Source: Bremerella sp. TYQ1 (GTDB taxonomy: Bacteria > Planctomycetota > Planctomycetia > Pirellulales > Pirellulaceae). Taken from it: DNA of 64,000 nucleotides. The notes beneath the pieces were generated by a model. That model was given only the letters and a program-made list of their open reading frames with translations. It made no database searches and was not told where the DNA came from. Position 1 is the stretch's first letter. Every line of letters begins with the position of its first letter. The position numbers and the translations under genes were made by a program. The DNA lies in contig NZ_CP083740.1 of assembly GCF_020150455.1 (NCBI RefSeq), forward strand, positions 5,270,001 to 5,334,000, read 5' to 3'. This document shows positions 25,341 to 34,413 of the stretch, piece by piece.

Positions 25341-28300
25341 TTAACGGAGCAGACTCAAGACGTTCTGTGGGTTCTGGTTGGCGATACCCAACACCGAAGT
25401 ACCCGACTGAACCAGAATCTGCGAACGCGTCAGCTTAGCCGATTCAGCGGCGAAGTCCGCGTCACGGATCGAGCTTTCAGCTTCGGTCAGGTTGGCCAGC
25501 GTATCGTTCAAGGTGTAGATATTCGATTCCAGCGTCGTTTTCTGGAATGCACCCAGTCGACCACGAAGCTGAGTGACCACAGTGATCGTTTCGTCAACGA
25601 TCTTAGCGGCTGCACCCACGTCGGCGGTCAGGCTCTTGGAACCACCCGAACGCAGCTCGAACAAACGTCCGCTGACACCACCGAGGGTTGCCGTGCTGAC
25701 GCTCTGAATACCGAGACGGGCTTGCTGATTGCTAACCACGTCTGGGCCGAGTTGGAACAGGGCACCACCACCCGAGATCTGAAAACTCAGATTCGAGTTG
25801 TCGTCGACCGAAGCATTCAAGGAGAAGCTCAAGTCGAGCGACGAGGTGTTGATCGAAGCCTTGAGACCGTCACCGACAGCTTGGATACCGTTGATGCGGA
25901 CGTCGACGTCGGTACCAACCGAACGGTCAGCAGTTTCGCCAGTGTCATCGGTCAGGCTGAATGTACCGCTCAGAGCCTTGACGCTAACGAAGCTATCCGA
26001 GCCGTAGCGAGTTGCTTGGAACGTCAGACCAGTGTTTTCCAGGTCGGAGTTGCCTTGCAGAGCAGCACCTTGGACGGAGCCGTTATCGACCACGCCACCG
26101 GTCAGCGTTGCGGTGTCGTCAACTGTGACAACCCCAGCACCACTACCGCCAGCGGTTGCCGAGAACAACGCAGCGACATCGGCATCGTAATTACCATCAC
26201 CGGAATCGAAGATGTCTTCGATGTCGGCAGCGGTCGTCGCACCTTCTTCGATGTAGAAGGTAAGCGTCTTCGATGCCGCATCGTATTCAGCACGTTCGTC
26301 GGTGCCAGCGGTGACCGTGGCATCGTTGACAAACTGAATGGTCACGTCATCGTACTCTTCGCCACCGTTGATCGCAGTCAGCGTGAGCTGAGCGTCTTCG
26401 CCGTTGACAGCCGTGGTCGTGCCAGTTGCCTGGGCATCTTCCAAGTCAGTACCACTGGTGGAGAACGAAATGTCTTCCGTGGAGACTGCCAGGACACCGG
26501 AACCGTCGCTACCACCCGAGTTGGTGACGCTGATACCGCGTTCGGCCAGATAAGCAGCCGTGTTCGCAGCTTCGGTGCCGTCTTCGATGAATTGGCTTGG
26601 ATCATCGAAGAATGCGATCAGATCGTTCGCAGTCGTCGTGATGGTGCCGTTTTCATCCGTGGCCAGGTTGATGACCAGCGTGCCTTCTGATTCGACGCCA
26701 CCGGTAGTTCCAGCAGGAATGTCGAGGTCGGCAATCGTGATAGCATCGGTACCGTCGCTCGAACCAAAGTTCGATGCTTCAAAGTACTGGCTCACGTAAG
26801 CGTCATCGTTGATGGCGGTCAAGACGTCGTCAGCAGTTGTGACACCATCTTCGATGTTGATGGTGATCGTCTTGTTTTCTTTATCGAGAACAGCGTACTC
26901 GTTGCCACCGCCGGTGACCGAAGCGTTGTCGACAAAGCTAATGGTGTAGCCATCGAAGTCGGTGCCTTTCAGCTTCGACTTGATCTCGAACGATCCGTTG
27001 GCATCGGCATTCTGGATGACGGCGGTCGAATAACCTTCGACGCGAGGATCGGTCGTGGTGTCGATGCTCAGGCCGGTACCTGGATTCGAGACGAAACGAA
27101 TGTTTGGATTCGACTCTGGGGCCAGGAACTGCAGCGAGTTGTTCTGTTCGGCGACACCGCTGTTAGCAACGTCGGTGAACTCGGAGACAACGCCGTAGCC
27201 ATTGTTGCCTGCTTGCAGCGAAGCGGTGACTTTGTCGTTGCCCGAAGCAGAGTTGATTGCTTCGATGACGTCATTGGCGGTTGCGATCACGTCGCCACCG
27301 TCAACACCACCGGCAGTCGCCGTACCATAGGTGCCAGTGAAAGCAACTGCACCGGCACCGGTGCCGTTGGTTTCGACCAAAGCAGCGGTGAACAAAGCAG
27401 CGGTGGCTGCATTGTTGGAGGTTGCGGTAACAGCACCACTGTCTGCGACAGCGATCGTACCGGAACCGTCACTACCGGTAACGTTGGCAGCTGCGGTGAA
27501 CAAAGGACCGACTGTTGCGTCGCCGTTCAATGCAGTGATCACTTGGTTAGCGGTCGACACACCATCTTGAATACCGACGGTGATAACAACGTTATCAGGA
27601 TCGCTATTGTCGTAGGTAACCGTTTCACTACCGGCTGTAGCCGTATCAGTAAAGTTGATCGTAACGTTGTCGTTCGCCAAGCCGGTCGAATCCGACGTCA
27701 ACGTGAACAGCGAGTTACCACCGGAGGCGGTACCAACGACTGCGGTCGGGGTGTCGGCGAGGGCGTGCGTGTTGTTCACAGCAGCGACGATGTCGGCAGC
27801 GGTGGACGCAGCGTTTTTGGTAATCGTCAACGTTTTGGCGTCGGCGTCATAGACTGCCGTTTCTTCGCCCGTGTTCGCACCGTCGGCAAAGATGATGCTG
27901 ACGTCATTGAAGTCGGCACCGAGCTGATCGGCGGTGATCGTGAAGTCGTTGTCCGTACCAGCGGTGTCGACGGTAACGGATGCTGCTTCGTAATCACGGA
28001 CGCCGAGGGCGACTTCGATGGTGGCTGGATCGTCGCCGACCGAACCGGAGTAGTTCGCGGTGGTCGAGGAAGACGAACCTTTGACGTACTTGACGCGGAC
28101 GTCGCCGGCGTCGAAGCCAGCTTCGTTGGCGGTCAGCAGGACGTCGTTGTTTTCGCCGTAGCTGGAAGCGACTAGAGTACCCTTCGTGGCAGCCGTTTCG
28201 ACGATGGCTTCCACGCCGGTCGCGTCCGAGACCAGGTTGACGGCCGAAGCAACTTCTTCGATGGTCGAACCCTTGGCGAAGTTGAAGGCTTCTGTACCGT

Positions 28301-28910
28301 TGCCGCCACCGATTTGCAGCACGAGATCTTCAGCGATCGCACCGAAGTTGTAGTTCAGTTGACCACGGGTCGCTTGCTTGACGACGTTGACCTCGACGCC
28401 GATAGCACTGAACGAACCGAAGTTGGCCTGGTCGACGCGAAGACCTTCGATCGAGTTGTTGTCGACGCCATTGGTGATGAAGTCGAGGTTACCGTCCAGG
28501 AGACGTTTGCCCTGGAAGGAGGTGATTTGGGCGATACGATCGATAGCTTCAAGCGACGAGTCGATCTGCAACTGGTTAGCTGCGATCTGTTCTTCACTCA
28601 ACGCACCGGTATTCGCGGCTTCCGAGGTCAGACCACGGATGTCGTTGAGCAGCTGGCTCACCTGGCCGAGAGCACTATCGGCAGTTGCGATCAGCTGATT
28701 GGCTCGCTCACTGTTGGTGATGGCCTTTTCGACGCTGATGATATCGCTTCGAAGACCTTCACTGGCGATCAAACCGGCCGGATCGTCTTTACCACGATTG
28801 ATCCGGAGACCGGTGCTCAAACGACCCAGAGCGGTTTGCAAATCGCTGTTGGAACGCGACAAGGTGTTCTGAGCAATGAGAGAGCTGACGTTAGTATTGA
28901 TTCGGGTCAT
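25341..28910 (-). CDS. fliC: Flagellin, giant form with module-filled outer domain
   Basis: An 1189-residue flagellin; typical ones have 270-500. The D0/D1 N-terminus (residues 1-160) is standard: INTNVSSLIAQNTLSRSN, RLSTGLRINRGKDDPAGL, then a long helix. The C-terminus is also standard: EAESSIRDADFAAESAKLTRSQILVQSG and NPQNVLSLLR, the FliS-binding end. Residues 180-1030 form the outer domain, with about five copies of a roughly 100-residue module (312-395, 398-500, 634-737, a partial one 738-805, and 835-938). The Shine-Dalgarno AGGAGGGG is strong and contains a GGA. A terminator follows, so it is probably mainly monocistronic. CsrA/FliW control is likely. Confidence 0.97.
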   Translation of the reverse strand: MTRINTNVSSLIAQNTLSRSNSDLQTALGRLSTGLRINRGKDDPAGLIASEGLRSDIISVEKAITNSERANQLIATADSALGQVSQLLNDIRGLTSEAANTGALSEEQIAANQLQIDSSLEAIDRIAQITSFQGKRLLDGNLDFITNGVDNNSIEGLRVDQANFGSFSAIGVEVNVVKQATRGQLNYNFGAIAEDLVLQIGGGNGTEAFNFAKGSTIEEVASAVNLVSDATGVEAIVETAATKGTLVASSYGENNDVLLTANEAGFDAGDVRVKYVKGSSSSTTANYSGSVGDDPATIEVALGVRDYEAASVTVDTAGTDNDFTITADQLGADFNDVSIIFADGANTGEETAVYDADAKTLTITKNAASTAADIVAAVNNTHALADTPTAVVGTASGGNSLFTLTSDSTGLANDNVTINFTDTATAGSETVTYDNSDPDNVVITVGIQDGVSTANQVITALNGDATVGPLFTAAANVTGSDGSGTIAVADSGAVTATSNNAATAALFTAALVETNGTGAGAVAFTGTYGTATAGGVDGGDVIATANDVIEAINSASGNDKVTASLQAGNNGYGVVSEFTDVANSGVAEQNNSLQFLAPESNPNIRFVSNPGTGLSIDTTTDPRVEGYSTAVIQNADANGSFEIKSKLKGTDFDGYTISFVDNASVTGGGNEYAVLDKENKTITINIEDGVTTADDVLTAINDDAYVSQYFEASNFGSSDGTDAITIADLDIPAGTTGGVESEGTLVINLATDENGTITTTANDLIAFFDDPSQFIEDGTEAANTAAYLAERGISVTNSGGSDGSGVLAVSTEDISFSTSGTDLEDAQATGTTTAVNGEDAQLTLTAINGGEEYDDVTIQFVNDATVTAGTDERAEYDAASKTLTFYIEEGATTAADIEDIFDSGDGNYDADVAALFSATAGGSGAGVVTVDDTATLTGGVVDNGSVQGAALQGNSDLENTGLTFQATRYGSDSFVSVKALSGTFSLTDDTGETADRSVGTDVDVRINGIQAVGDGLKASINTSSLDLSFSLNASVDDNSNLSFQISGGGALFQLGPDVVSNQQARLGIQSVSTATLGGVSGRLFELRSGGSKSLTADVGAAAKIVDETITVVTQLRGRLGAFQKTTLESNIYTLNDTLANLTEAESSIRDADFAAESAKLTRSQILVQSGTSVLGIANQNPQNVLSLLR
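26098..27975 (-). repeat. Region with about five copies of the shared filament module in fliC
   Basis: The copies differ in sequence but keep the same order: a DVTI-FVNDATVTAG strand, E-Y-A-KTLT strand, EGATTA-D helix, FSATAG strand and a terminal GG. At the DNA level they are diverged, so they look old or under selection to differ. Confidence 0.75.
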
Positions 28911-29000
28911 TTTGAGACACCCCTCCTAGTTGAGGACTACGTTTGGTTCCAACCGAGACGGGGAGTCGTGACTCAGCTGGTGCGGCTGCAAAACGCAGCC
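28911..29000 (-). promoter_or_regulatory. fliC leader: strong RBS with GGA, upstream GGA, and a hairpin
   Basis: On the minus strand the Shine-Dalgarno AGGAGGGG (28921-28928) sits about ten bases before ATG 28910 and contains a GGA. A second GGA (28948-28950, in GGTTGGAACC) lies some 25 bases upstream. A perfect stem GGCTGC-GTTTT-GCAGCC covers 28984-29000. Two GGA sites, one overlapping the RBS, is the arrangement used by CsrA to repress flagellin in Bacillus. CsrA binding here is inferred, not shown. Confidence 0.5.
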
Positions 29001-29187
29001 CCGAAATATATGGGAACGAACGATTGTCAATCTCGAGTTTGGCCATGCATGGTGTTGACGAAAGTCGTCGCCAGCGGGGCCTGCCCCGTTCGACGTCCTA
29101 AAAACCGAGCTAGCTACGTGGTCAGCGCAGCTTGTGCGAGGATTCCGAAACGTCTAGATGGGAAGATCGTCACACTTTGACACTAGC

Positions 29188-29301
29188 TTGAGATAAAGAG
29201 ATTCTTTTTCGTTGACGTACGAGTTGACGGAAGTTGTTTGCCTTGTCTATTCGTCAACGTCAGAACAGCCAGTACAACCGGGCATCGGTTGAGATAAAGA
29301 G
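29188..29301. repeat. 13-bp direct repeat upstream of fliC
   Basis: TTGAGATAAAGAG occurs at 29188-29200 and again at 29289-29301, exactly 101 bp apart. That spacing is close to a whole number of helical turns (about 9.6). Flanking bases differ. Confidence 0.7.
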
Positions 29302-29554
29302 TGTTGCTAGCTGGATTGCCATTTCCCAAACGTAGGGGAAGGAATGGCCGAAGATTCCCGAAGAAAAACGCTTTATGAGCGTACAGATTGGTGGCGCAAG
29401 AGGACCATCTCAGCGGTCGCGCACGAGTAAGCAGTCAAGGGTGCAAAATGTCCGTGGGAGAGTGCTCTCCGGCAATACCGCACTACGGATTGCCGAAGAC
29501 AGTGCAGCGCAAGGCGGGCCGTGCTGCGCGGACTGTGTCGGTAGGGAGAGGCTG

Positions 29555-29591
29555 GGAGGTCGCCTGAATCGACTCAGGATGGTCGACCTCC
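29555..29591 (-). terminator. Hairpin after the flagellar csrA
   Basis: GGAGGTCG and CGACCTCC pair around an inner CCTGA/TCAGG stem with a small asymmetric bulge. It lies 17 bp after the csrA stop (minus strand). No T-run follows, so it may protect a 3' end rather than terminate. Confidence 0.5.
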
Positions 29592-29607
29592 GTACGTACC
29601 GACGCGC

Positions 29608-29832
29608 TTACTTGCGTCCCTTTTTCATCATGGCCGTATCTTCCGGTTGCATACCGGAGGCCTGCATGTTTTCGCGTTTGATGGCTTCGTAGACTTCCTG
29701 GCGATGAACCGGGATGTCTTGAGGGGCAGCAATCCCCAGACGAACTTTGTCTCCACGAATATCCACAATCGTGATGACAATGTTGTCGCCGATCATGATG
29801 CTTTCGTCACGGTGCCTCGAGAGTACCAGCAT
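29608..29832 (-). CDS. csrA: CsrA translational regulator (flagellar copy)
   Basis: A 74-residue CsrA with MLVLSRHRDESIMIGDNI and IRGDKVRLGIAAPQDIPVHRQEVYEAI. It binds GGA motifs in mRNA leaders as a dimer. AAGGAG stands eight bases before the ATG. The C-terminal tail (MQASGMQPEDTAMMKKGRK) is longer and basic at the end, unlike the acidic tail of the first copy. It lies between fliW and fliC on the same strand, the arrangement known from Bacillus, where FliW sequesters CsrA and free CsrA represses flagellin translation. Confidence 0.96.
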   Translation of the reverse strand: MLVLSRHRDESIMIGDNIVITIVDIRGDKVRLGIAAPQDIPVHRQEVYEAIKRENMQASGMQPEDTAMMKKGRK

Positions 29833-30045
29833 CTCTGGCTCCTTCCTACTTTTATTTCAATCAAGGTATAGGGCATATGGTGCTTGTTCGATTCCGTCCA
29901 GCCCCGAATGACCGCAGTGATGCAGTCGCTCGCCAGCAATGATAGCAGTGCATTGCTATGACTCGACGTGTTGAGTATCGGACACCTAGAGAGCAGGAAT
30001 CAGTTTTCGATTCACGGATACTGTTCTGACGGCAAGTCCGGATGT

Positions 30046-30486
30046 TCAAGCACTGCGACGAAGTGGGATTGTTTCAGTCGCAATGACATGCCGCAGCGGC
30101 TGTTCGTCGGTCGTTATGACCTGACGGCCTACCTGCAAAGAAAGATTGATTAAGAGCGGAGCCCGCAGATTTACGGTCACCAGGCTCGATTCGCGGCTAA
30201 CGATCACCAGGACGAAAGTTTCCATACCGGCGTCGATCTTCAGCGAATTGGCCTGTTCTGGGCTGATTCGGACCTTATAGGAAGGGATGTATCGTCGCGG
30301 ACTGACGACCGCAAACGCTAAGCCAGGGTCTTCCATCGACTGAAGCCAGCCGACCGATTCGTTGGATTCATCTGCCAAAATCGCCCACTTAGTGTGCGTA
30401 TCGAATCCAATCAAGCCACCTGCGAAGGTGATGATTTCATCTTGGCGAATGTCGAGCTTACCGAATCGGGTAGTTTGAACTTCCAT
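30046..30486 (-). CDS. fliW: Flagellar assembly factor FliW (CsrA antagonist)
   Basis: A 146-residue protein of normal FliW size. FGKLDIRQDEIITFAGGLIGFDTHTKWAIL and the FVLVIVSRESSLVTVNLRAPLLIN stretch are the family signatures. FliW binds CsrA or flagellin in a mutually exclusive way, so flagellin translation follows export. The start is ATG 30486; GGGG lies just upstream. The gap to csrA is 213 bp and to flgL 117 bp, so it may have its own promoter. Confidence 0.94.
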   Translation of the reverse strand: MEVQTTRFGKLDIRQDEIITFAGGLIGFDTHTKWAILADESNESVGWLQSMEDPGLAFAVVSPRRYIPSYKVRISPEQANSLKIDAGMETFVLVIVSRESSLVTVNLRAPLLINLSLQVGRQVITTDEQPLRHVIATETIPLRRSA

Positions 30487-30603
30487 GGCCCCTGGCGTCC
30501 TTGCAAGGTCTTGGCGACGAACTAGTTACGGACGCGAAGAAAACGCCCTATTCTCTTTATCGGTTCTTCATTCGGAGGAATCCACACAATCGTCAAAGTC
30601 AGA

Positions 30604-33600
30604 CTAAATAAAGTCTAACAACGTCAACTGGTACAGCTGGCCGGCCGTTTGAAGCGACGCTTGAAATGATGCCTGTTTAGCGGTCATCTCGGTGATGGCC
30701 TGTACGATATCGACATCGATTTCCAACGAAAGATTGGTCTTTAGTTCCAAGATTTCGTCTTCGCCGCGTGCTTTGAGAACGTCAACATGTTGATCCCGGG
30801 CACCCAGTTCGCCTCGAGTAAAACTAAGCCGCTGGATGTCTTCTTCGATCAGTCCTGCGATACGGGAAACCTCTTGGACGTTTTTCGTGTCGATGGCGTC
30901 TTTCAAACGAAGCAGCGAGTTGAAGATGCCTTTGGTTTCGAGTGGGTTCGTGTTTCGACCTTGGAGAACTTCCGCGGAACCTCCGGCGGTTGTGCCAACG
31001 GTTCCTGCCGCATGAATAATCCCCGTTCCGGAATTCGTCAGGTCGTTTGTGAAATTGAGCTTGGCGTCGAAATCGCCTTGCTGGTCGATAGCAGCGATCA
31101 CCTGATTGGCAGTGGTAACGCCGGCTTCAATCTGAACTGTCAGTGTTTTGGTGGCCGGATTAAAAGCCGCACTGGGAACACCACCTGAAAGCGAATCCTC
31201 GAACACAACTTGAACGTCGTTCATGCGTGTTCCAGGATATTTCGCAACCACTGAGAACGCGGAGTTCAAGTGATTCGGTGAGGCAAACGAAATATCGGCA
31301 GTTGCGGCGGCCGAGTCTGCGACCGGGGTTCCACCGTTGGTCGATGCCATGACGCCGGTTTGCGTAATGAGCCCGGTGCCGGCGTTCGTTACATCGTCGC
31401 TGGAATGCAACTCGGCATTGAATGTTCCTTCCGCTTTGATGGCGGCGATTACCGTGTTCGCGGAGGTCAGCGTCGGATCGACATCGATCGTTAGCTTCTG
31501 CGTGGCCGCGTCATACGAAACCAAGGCCTCATTGCCATTGGCGGCATTGTTGACTATTTCAATCTGGACGTTGTTGTAACTGGTGCCTGGATGATTTGCG
31601 GTTAGCTTAAAAGCGTTATTGACATCGTCTGGGGCGGTAAACTTGACGACTGCAGTCGCTGGTTGAGCATCTGGTGAATCAGATACGGTCGCCTCGGTCT
31701 GCCCAGCCGGGATAAGCCCCAGATCGGTTCCTGCCTGGCTCAACACTCCCTGAGAAACAGTGAGACGGCCGAAGCCAGGCGGATTGTCGTCGATCAGTTC
31801 GATTCCATTGCCGAACTCGGCAAGTCGGGCCGTCACATTATTGGGACTGTCGAGGTTCTTGGGATGATTGTTAATCTGATTCAGCACGTCACCAATGGTC
31901 TTAGCGCTCGCCAAATCGATTTCTAGTTCGACACCGTCGTTTCGGGTAATGGTCAGATCGGTTCCGTCGGTACCGTTGACCCCTTTGCCAAAATTCAAAT
32001 CGGAAAGCAACGTTCCAGACGTGAAGCTTCGTAAACCTAACTGAGTGGCCGTTTCGCCGCCGTTTTCTCCGATTGAGAAATTGCCACCGCTGACGTTGGA
32101 GCGAACATTGATACCATTGCCATTGGCGTTGATTTCAGCAACGAGCCCCGCTCCACTACCGTTGAAGACATTCAGCAGGTCTTCAACGGTCTCGACATCT
32201 TCGAACGTAAGAGTCGTGATTTCGTCGCCGTTTTGAATTTGAATGCCAGAGTTCTTGTCGAACGTTGTTCCTGACCCGCCTGTCGTTTCGCCGATGACAC
32301 TGGTGCTGACCGTTCCACTGGCAGTCAGAAAGTCAGCGGTAGTGTCTTTCGGATCGATCTCGGCAGTAAACTCGCTTGAAAACTTCGCGTTATTATTGAG
32401 GGCACGAATCAGATCGTTCGCAGTCGTTGTTCCGCTGGCAACTTGCACGAAATAGGTGTCGACTTCCCCGCCCGTGTTGCCTGTGTTGCCGATGGTTCCT
32501 GCACTGGCGATGTTGACTGAAGCGGTCAAGTTGAATGCTTCGCCGTTGCCATTATCGCTTGTCACCGAAAACGTGCCATCTGCGGCGATGGCATTCATAA
32601 TCGACTGAACAGTCGTTTCGTTCGTGTCGTCAATTTGTATGGTCAGACGGCGTGTTGTGCCATCGTCGGTATACGTTGCCGTCGCCGCGTCGCCGAGATC
32701 ACTCGAGGCGTCGATGACGATCTCGACATCGTTGAACAGATCACCAGCCTGATTGGCAATCAGTGTTAAGTCGTTGCCGCCACCAACCAATGGCAACGAA
32801 GCACGAGCTTTGACAGCTTGGGTGGTGACATAAGCCGTCGATATTTGCCCGTCGTTCGCTGTCGTGACGGCCGAAGTTGGATTGAACCCTTCGCCGGTGG
32901 AAGTCGCTTTGCCGACAGCGAAGCGACCATCTGTCGCGAATGCATTCATTAACGACTGGAGCGACGTCTCATCACTGTCGTCAATTTGAACGGTGATCGT
33001 CGGAACGCCATCAACGAGAGTCGTGGGACCAATAACGGCGGTGTCTCCGATGTCGCTCGATGCATCGAAAACGATTTGAGCACCATCGAGACTGCCGTCG
33101 GTGGAGTTGGCTGTGAGCAGAAGATCGTTATCCGCTCCGTCAAGATTGAGCGTCACTTGAGGACGCAAGAGGTCTTCGCCTTTGGTGACAATTTCATTGC
33201 CACGAGCGATCCCCGTGCCGGCCTTCAATAAGTTGTCGTCGACAAGTTGAATCTTGGTCCCGTTGAGCGACTCGCCATTTGCATTTGCTTTGATCAGGAT
33301 GTCGTTGTTCGAGCCGGGGTACTCCAGAATCGTTTTGGACTTCGTTCCAAGAAGGTTCTCAACTTTCGTCGTTAACGTCACTCGCGGATTGAGATCGGCA
33401 CCGACGATAGGATTGGTCAGATTGCCTTCTGTTTTCAGAATCCCAAGCTGAGCAGCAACTCGGCTTCCACCCACTTCGCGAATCGTTAGATTGCCACCAC
33501 CGGCGTCGTCAATGTCGACGATCAAACCGTTATCGCTAATTCTCGCGGTGACGGTACGACCTGCCGGTGGGTTCGCTTCAATTAATTTCGCGACATCAGC

Positions 33601-34344
33601 AAGCGTGTTCGCTTTGGTGATGTCAATCGTTACCGGCGGGGAAAGTCCGTCCGAAATCTGGAAGCTTCCTTTCTGGATCCCCTTCCCTCCCCTGAGGTCG
33701 GCCAGCTTTGTCGAGCCACTAACGATCGGATTTAAGTCACTCAACCCTTGAACTTGTTGACTGATCGCTCCAAACGCGTCATGCCCATTGACGGTCGTGT
33801 CGAACAGCAAGTCGATATCGGCGAAACTTTGCAGTCCGGTCGTGTTGCCTTGGTATTGGATTAAACCATTTTCAAGTGACTGAAACGGTGTTGTTGTGGT
33901 GTTCGATCCTGAGAATAGATATCGGCCACGGAACTGCTGGTTCGATAAGTCCAGCAATTGTTGGATGGCTCGTTCAACTTGTTCTCCGGCGGCGGCAAGT
34001 TCTGTGTCGGAAAATGTTGTATCCGCTAAACGAACGGCCAAACCTTTGACGTCATTTAAAGTCGTCTGGACGTTTGCCAACGCTACATCGGTGGCTGAAA
34101 GATACGATTGACTGGTAATCAGGTTCGTTTGGATCTGTGATTTCTGTTCCAGCAGCGACTGAAGAGTCACGCCACGAATTGCGGCCGGCGCGTCATCACT
34201 TAACGAAAGGACACGACGACCGGTGCTCAATTGCGTTTGCAGACGCAACAAGTCGAGCTGGTCGGACGACATCTGATTGGTCAAACGCTGCGACAGTAAG
34301 TAGTCGCTTGTTCGACCTGCTGGTACCGGGATGATTCGTGTCAT
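30604..34344 (-). CDS. flgL: Hook-filament junction protein FlgL, giant form
   Basis: A 1246-residue FlgL; typical ones have about 300. The N-terminus (LLSQRLTNQMSSDQLDLLRL and LSTGRRVLSLSDDAPAA) and the region to residue 160 (QFRGRYLFSGSNTTTTPF) are classic FlgL/flagellin D0-D1. The C-terminus has the helix LEIDVDIVQAITEMTAKQASFQASL. Between them lie IN-type motifs (LADLRGGKGIQKGSFQISD near residue 220) and at least four module copies in two groups, residues 400-690 and 895-1125. It caps FlgK and anchors the filament. It is followed by fliW and preceded by flgK with a 69-bp gap. Confidence 0.93.
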   Translation of the reverse strand: MTRIIPVPAGRTSDYLLSQRLTNQMSSDQLDLLRLQTQLSTGRRVLSLSDDAPAAIRGVTLQSLLEQKSQIQTNLITSQSYLSATDVALANVQTTLNDVKGLAVRLADTTFSDTELAAAGEQVERAIQQLLDLSNQQFRGRYLFSGSNTTTTPFQSLENGLIQYQGNTTGLQSFADIDLLFDTTVNGHDAFGAISQQVQGLSDLNPIVSGSTKLADLRGGKGIQKGSFQISDGLSPPVTIDITKANTLADVAKLIEANPPAGRTVTARISDNGLIVDIDDAGGGNLTIREVGGSRVAAQLGILKTEGNLTNPIVGADLNPRVTLTTKVENLLGTKSKTILEYPGSNNDILIKANANGESLNGTKIQLVDDNLLKAGTGIARGNEIVTKGEDLLRPQVTLNLDGADNDLLLTANSTDGSLDGAQIVFDASSDIGDTAVIGPTTLVDGVPTITVQIDDSDETSLQSLMNAFATDGRFAVGKATSTGEGFNPTSAVTTANDGQISTAYVTTQAVKARASLPLVGGGNDLTLIANQAGDLFNDVEIVIDASSDLGDAATATYTDDGTTRRLTIQIDDTNETTVQSIMNAIAADGTFSVTSDNGNGEAFNLTASVNIASAGTIGNTGNTGGEVDTYFVQVASGTTTANDLIRALNNNAKFSSEFTAEIDPKDTTADFLTASGTVSTSVIGETTGGSGTTFDKNSGIQIQNGDEITTLTFEDVETVEDLLNVFNGSGAGLVAEINANGNGINVRSNVSGGNFSIGENGGETATQLGLRSFTSGTLLSDLNFGKGVNGTDGTDLTITRNDGVELEIDLASAKTIGDVLNQINNHPKNLDSPNNVTARLAEFGNGIELIDDNPPGFGRLTVSQGVLSQAGTDLGLIPAGQTEATVSDSPDAQPATAVVKFTAPDDVNNAFKLTANHPGTSYNNVQIEIVNNAANGNEALVSYDAATQKLTIDVDPTLTSANTVIAAIKAEGTFNAELHSSDDVTNAGTGLITQTGVMASTNGGTPVADSAAATADISFASPNHLNSAFSVVAKYPGTRMNDVQVVFEDSLSGGVPSAAFNPATKTLTVQIEAGVTTANQVIAAIDQQGDFDAKLNFTNDLTNSGTGIIHAAGTVGTTAGGSAEVLQGRNTNPLETKGIFNSLLRLKDAIDTKNVQEVSRIAGLIEEDIQRLSFTRGELGARDQHVDVLKARGEDEILELKTNLSLEIDVDIVQAITEMTAKQASFQASLQTAGQLYQLTLLDFI
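30970..31660 (-). repeat. Shared filament module, C-terminal group in flgL
   Basis: Two copies encode FKLTANHPGTSYNNVQIEIV and FSVVAKYPGTRMNDVQVVFE strands, each followed by a TQKLTI or TKTLTV strand, a T-AN-VIAAI helix, and an NAGTGLI or NSGTGII turn. The copies are diverged at the DNA level. Confidence 0.75.
32275..33145 (-). repeat. Shared filament module, N-terminal group in flgL
   Basis: Two full copies with the pattern NDL-L-AN, D-VEIVIDASSDLGD, RLTIQIDD and a Q-IMNAIA helix, then a partial copy with a TTTANDLIRALN helix. They are closer to each other than to the fliC copies. Confidence 0.7.
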
Positions 34345-34413
34345 GGATTGTATTCCGTTGTCGCGAGGTGGAACTTTCGCTTCCTATTAAGGACTCGCGA
34401 CAAAAGGCCTTCC

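Larger units (their letters stand above)
28911..29607. other. Long intergenic region between csrA and fliC
   Basis: Almost 700 bp without a convincing gene. It holds the fliC leader, a 13-bp direct repeat TTGAGATAAAGAG at 29188-29200 and 29289-29301, and four copies of the heptamer GTTGACG (29054-29060, 29211-29217, 29223-29229, and inverted at 29252-29258). No strict sigma-54 or sigma-28 promoter was found. The region may bind a regulator or encode an untranslated RNA; I cannot tell. Confidence 0.6.

Noticed and set aside
25260..26690. Long open frame on the plus strand opposite fliC (476 codons).
   Set aside because: It is antisense to a clear flagellin gene whose Ala/Thr/Asp/Gly-rich codons leave the opposite strand open. 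The predicted protein resembles no family.
28988..29001. GG-N10-GC spacing in the fliC leader, like a sigma-54 promoter.
   Set aside because: Key bases at the -24 element do not match, and the site is the arm of a perfect hairpin.
29375..29692. Plus-strand open frame of 105 codons overlapping the flagellar csrA.
   Set aside because: It overlaps csrA, has an Arg/Gly-rich product and no Shine-Dalgarno.
30559..30566. ACCGATAA on the minus strand ahead of fliW, close to the sigma-28 -10 element.
   Set aside because: No TAAA -35 element lies 15 bases upstream, so the match is probably chance.
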